A DNA stretch of 64,000 bases from Adiantum capillus-veneris (taxonomy: Eukaryota > Streptophyta > Polypodiopsida > Polypodiales > Pteridaceae): contig CM043955.1 in NCBI GenBank assembly GCA_014529385.2, positions 141,636,640 to 141,700,639 of the forward strand, given 5' to 3'. Both the position numbers and the translations under genes were made by a program. A model generated the notes under the pieces. It saw only the letters and a list, made by a program, of their open reading frames with translations. It made no database searches and was not told where the DNA came from. The stretch's first letter is position 1, and every line of letters begins with the position of its first letter. Shown piece by piece: positions 59,464 through 64,000 of this stretch.

Positions 59464-59691
59464 AAGTGGGAGGTTGTTGGGATTAAAGCCCAAGTGGCCT
59501 CTTATGCGGATATGGCCGGCCGCCCGCCTAACTCACTTACCTCTAACTCTTTGTATATACTAACATATTCTTTGTGAATACTAAGGATTGAGGAGATAAC
59601 CCTTCTAACAGATCTCTGCGTACTGTGTACTGTGTAAGCTGTGTGTGTGTGAGAGAGAGAGAGTCGACCCACGCTCCGCTCCGCGACTTCA
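59464..59691 (+). repeat. polypurine tract and 3' LTR of the intact copia element
   Basis: PPT AAGTGGGAGG then the LTR 59475-59691, matching the 5' LTR except one dinucleotide phase shift. Confidence 0.96.
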
Positions 59692-60170
59692 CTTAGGGTA
59701 TCCCAAATGCTCTTGGATAACTTATGTTTCCTTCTAGAATAGCCCAAATACTCATGTGCCCGTTTAGAGACTTTATGTAATCACTCTATATACATAAGAT
59801 TGTAGGATAACTGTGTTGACACCCTATGGCCTTAAGGCTGTAATCTAGCCCAAATGGTTATGTGCCCTTTTAAAGACTCTATGTAATCACCCTATATCCG
59901 TAAGATTGTAGGGTAGCCAAATGCTTTTGGGGGATTCTATGTTGACACCCTATGGGCCTAAGGCTATAGAGTAACCCAGATACTTATGTGCCCTTTTAGA
60001 GACTCGGTGAAATCACCCTACATCGGTAAGGTTGTAGGATATCCCATTTTCTTTTGGTGGATTATATGGCCCTAGGGCCATAGGGTGTCATGTCTACAAG
60101 GAACTCTATGATCCTCAAGTCTACAAACAACTCTATGATCCTCAAGTCATAGGGTATTCTTCCCAAACCT
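59692..60170 (+). repeat. GGCCATAG minisatellite, block 4, longer variant unit
   Basis: A variant with blocks ATGTGCCCTTTTAGAGACT and AATCACCCTATATCCGTAAG recurs near 59755, 59862 and 59988 (spacings about 106 and 126 bp). It is mixed with the ordinary CTATGGCC/GGCCATAG core. Confidence 0.8.
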
Positions 60171-60487
60171 CATATGATCAATTAACTTTAAAGTATTACA
60201 TAATATATATCTTATACATAATATATATCTTATGACCATATATAAATGTAGAATTATATTTACCACAACATGTTCATATAATATCATACACTTAAGTCTA
60301 ATTCATTTATTGTGAAAAAACTCAAACTCACAAGTTCACATTTTTTCAAAGAAAATAAATTGAAAAAAATAACGAGCCAAACATCAATGTTTTTAACATC
60401 ATGGGCAGATTTGAGATGGGACAAATAAAATAAAATGACAACAATAATAATCTAAATATCAGTAATGTAATATCATGGGTGGCTAGC
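60171..60487. other. AT-rich 3' flank
   Basis: Contains a duplicated TAATATATATCTTAT (near 60203-60231). It is probably the 3' untranslated flank of the minus-strand gene at 60488. Confidence 0.4.
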
Positions 60488-62505
60488 TTAACCTGTTTCC
60501 TGTAGAATTTCTAGAATGGCCTCAGCACTTGCATCCAATGGTTCTTCAATTTCTTCTTCCTCTGAATCCTTGGCATTGATTTTCTCTGGGTTATCCACAC
60601 CTGCCCACCTTCTAAGATCAAGGTCTTCTTCCACTATGGAATGGCAAAAAGATTCTAATTGCGTCATTCGATCACTACTACATGCAACTGATATCACCTT
60701 TCTTTGTTGTTGTAGTGCCTCTTTAGTCCCATAGCCTAATGAGAAGATGTCTATTACTTGATCCCATGAAGTAACTGCTATTGCTGATGGATCTATCTCT
60801 TTAAATGCCATCAACATTTGAGGCTCAAAAACCCTGGTCTTCTTTAAGACCATTGCACGTGCAGTGAGGTCGAGCATGCCCGCTTGACGTGGTTGCTTCA
60901 CTCAGCAGATCTTCTCATCTGTCACCTCCTATTGTAGTAGCTTGACATCATTATCTTCTAAACCATTTAGGCATCTAATGTTTGTTATGCTTGGTTGTCG
61001 CCCACGAGCAGTTGATGTCTGATGCTTCTCCAAGATGTTTATCTACTGATCATAGATTTCATCATCGTACATGACCATGTGTGCTTCTTTGTTGGCAAAT
61101 GATTTATGGTTGAACACGATGTTCGCCACATTTACAAAGGCCTTCAAAATAAAGAAAAGAAAATTAACTTTATTTCAAGACATATTTATAAAAAAAACAA
61201 GCATAGGGAAGTGGAACTTACATCCCAACCTGCTCGACTCGGATGACCGACAGGAACACCTGCCTTGGGTTTTGTTGGTTTAGAATATGCAAGCCATTGA
61301 CTACGGCCATGCTTCAAGACCTCCACATAAGGCTAGTGTTTCATTGCTGTTATTCTCTCCATGTTCTCCATTTTGGAAATTCAAACAGCAACCTCTTTCG
61401 GAGCGTCTACCACTATCCTTGCAATTTTAAACTTGTAGAACTCTTTTCTCAAAGCATACTTAGTGTTGTTGTTACGCAAAAAAGCTCTAGCCGCTATGAT
61501 GAAATGCTGACCAGCTAGAATCTAGTAGTGGTATGTTGATAGCTTGTCTCCATGCACTTCAGCTGTTTGTAAAGGCATTTTTGTAATTGGGTTATACGGC
61601 ATCAAGTCTGCTGCACTGGAGACTGGCCTAGAGTGCCCTGCAAAATGCTTCAAGAGATATTTCACATACACATCTGACAATGGTCTGCATTTATAGCCAT
61701 CTGGTGCAAGATTGCATTGCTCAACTGGGATAAATTGGGTAAATTGTACACCAAATTTAAAATAGTGTGAAATTTTGACGTATCCATCTAGCCCACTCTT
61801 AGAAGTTTTGGCAACTTCTTTATCAAGATCTTTTTCTTTGGGTTGTATAATAGAGTCCAACACAGCTAAGGATGCTGAGTCCACAACCACTGCCACTGAG
61901 GGGGTTCAAACTATTAGGGTTGCAAGTCCACTAGAATCTCCTGCTTCTTGAGCCTGTAAGGGTATAACTGAAAGATTTTCTTCGGCCACATTTCCACTAT
62001 TTTCTCCAAGTGAGGGAGTCTGACTCTCCTTGAGCGTCTTAGATTGATTTGTTGTATCTGTGTCTTCATTCTTTCACTTCTTATTCTTCTTTGTGCTACT
62101 CAATTTACCTAAATATTGATTGACTTTCTTAAAGCCCTCAATATATAAGTCTATAAAGTGCTCACTTGGAGTGTCGTCTTGAAGCTCCACCCACCCTACT
62201 TTTGTCATTGTCACTCCTTCATAGTCCACCTTCACCAATTTTTGAGCAAAGGCCACAGGCTCTAACAAGTAGGAGTCACCATTGAGTAGTTTTACTCCAA
62301 GGCATGGAGACATTTCAAGATCTGAACAATCTCTCTTTATCTCCTTGACAATACCACAGTCCTTGAAGGGCAATTGCTCTTTATCTTGAAAGAATAAGTG
62401 GACTTTCTCATCACTTCCACCATTTGGTAAGTGAAAATCTAGATACCAAGAACTTGGTGTTGAACCTGTTGCATCAACTGACTTTGACTTTCTCTTCTGA
62501 GACAT
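60488..62505 (-). CDS. unidentified two-exon gene with ParB-like motif and eight in-frame TGA/TAG codons
   Basis: Exon 1 runs 62505-61222 (ATG at 62505, just after an acceptor-like TTTTTACAG). An 80 bp intron 61221-61142 has donor GTAAGT and acceptor TTTGAAG. Exon 2 runs 61141-60488 and ends in TAA. Reading straight through gives about 645 codons of protein-like sequence with no frameshift. Eight codons are stops: TGA ending at 62074, 61906, 61381 and 60902; TAG ending at 61522, 61333, 61043 and 60929. Each would be Arg or Gln after one T-to-C change. Distinctive segments are SWYLDFHLPNGGSDEKVHLF, FTQFIPVEQCNLAPDGYKCR and ILAGQHFIIAARAFLRNNN. The last two weakly resemble the start and the DGxHR-like motif of ParB/sulfiredoxin-fold proteins. 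The C-terminus is acidic. Function unknown; it may be a pseudogene. Confidence 0.6.
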
Positions 62506-62549
62506 TTTCTGTAAAAAGAATGACATATATTTAGACAAGATGGATATTA

Positions 62550-64000
62550 TTACATCCATATGGACCTAGGGCCATAGAGTCCCCTCTATGTTAAACCATG
62601 TGGTCCTAGGTCCAAAGGGTGCCAACAAAATGGTTCTACAAGTGTACCTAGGCCACTCTATGGTAGTGTGATCACATGTTCTCTTATGAAATTAGAGGAC
62701 CCTCAAAGAAGTATCCCTTGAATGGCCTAAATACCCCTTTAGAGCCTCTACACCAACACCATATCGCATCATGTGGCTTAAAGGCCATAGGGTCCCCTGC
62801 ATGCTAGTAAGAACCTCTCTATGCTCTACATTGGCATCCTATGGCCCCAAGGCCACAAGGTGGCCTCAATGTTTTAAAGAAACGCTTCATGAGGGTTTTC
62901 TGGTAACCTATGACCCCAAGGCTATATGGTGCTCTCCATGCAAGTAAAAACCACTATTTGCTCTATATTGAGGAGACCTTGTGGGATGAAGACCATAGGG
63001 TCCCCTCTATGCTAGTAGGAACCTTTGTTTACTCTATAATGGCACCCTGTGGCCTAAAGGTCATAGGGTTCCCTCTATGCTACTAAGAATCTCTTTGTGC
63101 TCTATGCTCTATCGTCTATGCTCTATGATCTATATTGACTTCCTATGGCCCCAAGACCACAAGGTGCCCTCATTGTTTCCAAAAACACCTCATTGTTTTG
63201 CTATGGCCCCAGGGCCATAGCTCTCTATGCCGATATAAAGCACCATTTGCTCTATATTAGCTCCCTAAGGCCTGAAGGCCATAGCGTTGGCCTCAAGGGC
63301 CCCAAGGGTGCTTTGTATGCCAATGAAAAATACTATTTGCTCTATATTGAGAAGACCTTGTGGGCTGAAGGCCATAGGAACCCTATGGCCTTCAGGCCAT
63401 AGGGTTGGCCTCAAGGGCCCCAAGGGTGCTTTGTATGCCAATGAAAAATACTATTTGCTCTATATTGAGAAGACCTTGTGGGCTGAAGGCCATAGGAACC
63501 CTTCTATGATGGATTTTTGACAACCAATCCCCCTAGGTCAGGATGTTCTATATGCTAGTAAAAACACTATTTGCTCTATATTGGCACCATGTGACTTGAA
63601 AGCCATATGGTCCCCTATATTCTAGTAAGAACCTCTCCATGCTCTATATTGGCACCCTTTGGCCTGAAGGCCATAGGGTCCAATGTTTGCTAGTAAGAAC
63701 CGATCTATGCTCTATATTGGCACCCTATGGCCTTTAGGCCATAGGGTCCCCTGTATGCTAGTAAGAACCTCTCTATGCTCTACACATCCGATGACCCCAA
63801 GGCCACAAGTTGCCCTCTATGTTTTGAAGAAACCCTTCAGAAGGGTTTTCTGGCAACCTATGGACCCAGGGCCATAGGGTGCTCTCTATGCCATTGAAAA
63901 ACCCTCATTGTTTTGGTACCCTATGGCCCCATATATAAAGCACTATTTGGTCTCTCTATGCTAGTAAGAATTGATCTTTGTTCTATATTGGCACCCTTTG
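62550..64000 (+). repeat. palindromic GGCCATAG minisatellite, block 5, regular 68 bp units
   Basis: The most ordered block. GCTCTATATTGGCACCC recurs at 63641, 63709 and, in part, 63777, an exact 68 bp period. Core CTATGGCC(3 nt)GGCCATAG is self-complementary. The block continues past the window end. Confidence 0.93.
63286..63521 (+). repeat. 118 bp higher-order duplication within the minisatellite
   Basis: GTTGGCCTCAAGGGCCCCAA begins at 63286 and 63404. The text between is almost identical through AAGACCTTGTGGGCTGAAGG. It shows recent local expansion of a two-unit block. Confidence 0.88.

Larger units (their letters stand above)
54164..59691 (+). mobile_element. complete Ty1/copia retrotransposon (Tork/Tnt1-like), apparently intact
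   Basis: Identical-length 217 bp LTRs (54164-54380 and 59475-59691) differ only in the phase of a short (GT)n(GA)n. The 5 bp target duplication CTTAG is perfect (54159-54163 and 59692-59696). The primer-binding site TGGTATCAGAGC (54383-54394) and polypurine tract AAGTGGGAGG (59464-59473) are both present, and gag-pol is one open frame. The near-identity of LTRs indicates a very recent insertion. It landed inside the GGCCATAG minisatellite. Confidence 0.97.

Noticed and set aside
46880-62505. Integrated giant virus region (phosphatase-like and ParB-like genes)
   Set aside because: Genes have spliceosomal introns or splice sites and there are no capsid, polymerase or packaging genes; a host or transposon origin is simpler.

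Overview
The window looks like nuclear DNA from a large-genome land plant, most likely a seed-free vascular plant such as a fern. The evidence is indirect. Plant-type Ty1/copia elements and a plant-type Helitron are present, along with decayed PLS-type PPR gene fragments, an exon that matches plant Aurora kinases, GT-AG introns of about 80-90 bp, and very many long (GA/CT)n microsatellites. There are no bacterial operons, no rRNA or tRNA genes that I could recognise, and almost no intact host genes. The only long undamaged coding region belongs to a copia retrotransposon.

Layout. 1-2.5 kb: 3' end of a broken copia element and its LTR. 3.1-4.5 kb (minus): a decayed OB-fold gene of the RPA1/MEIOB type. 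5.4-6.9 kb: degenerate ~330 bp tandem repeat. 7.1-10.6 kb: microsatellites, hairpin-bearing repeats and short duplications. 10.8-12.4 kb (minus): gene pieces including a GIY-YIG nuclease domain whose C-terminal half is tandemly duplicated. 12.5-16.9 kb (minus): decayed Helitron Rep/Pif1-helicase gene with a candidate 3' terminal hairpin plus CTAG at 12.53 kb. 20.46-23.91 kb: LTR element with gag and protease remnants only. 24.25-30.33 kb: second deletion-derivative LTR element with ~2 kb LTRs, one carrying a 371 bp insertion. 31.0 kb: Aurora-kinase-like exon. 32.2-44.2 kb: a mosaic of repeated modules (A, B with PPR remnants, R), full of (CT)n and (GA)n. One R copy is split by a ~4.6 kb LINE inside its (GA)n tract. 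45.2-45.5 kb: 294 bp foldback element.

46.9-64 kb is different. It is a field of minisatellite with a palindromic GGCCATAG core (best-ordered period 68 bp). Two NIF/FCP1-like phosphatase-fold genes, a copied piece of one of them, and a two-exon gene with a weak ParB-like motif are embedded in it. An apparently intact, recently inserted Tork/Tnt1-like copia element (54164-59691, TSD CTTAG) interrupts it. The two-exon gene at 60.5-62.5 kb keeps one reading frame for ~645 codons but has eight internal stops, four TGA and four TAG. Its terminal stop is TAA and I found no frameshift. This is either pure C-to-T decay or stop correction/readthrough, and it is the observation I would test first.

Most genes here do not act together as a pathway. 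The window is a record of nested transposition, host gene fragment capture and microsatellite growth.
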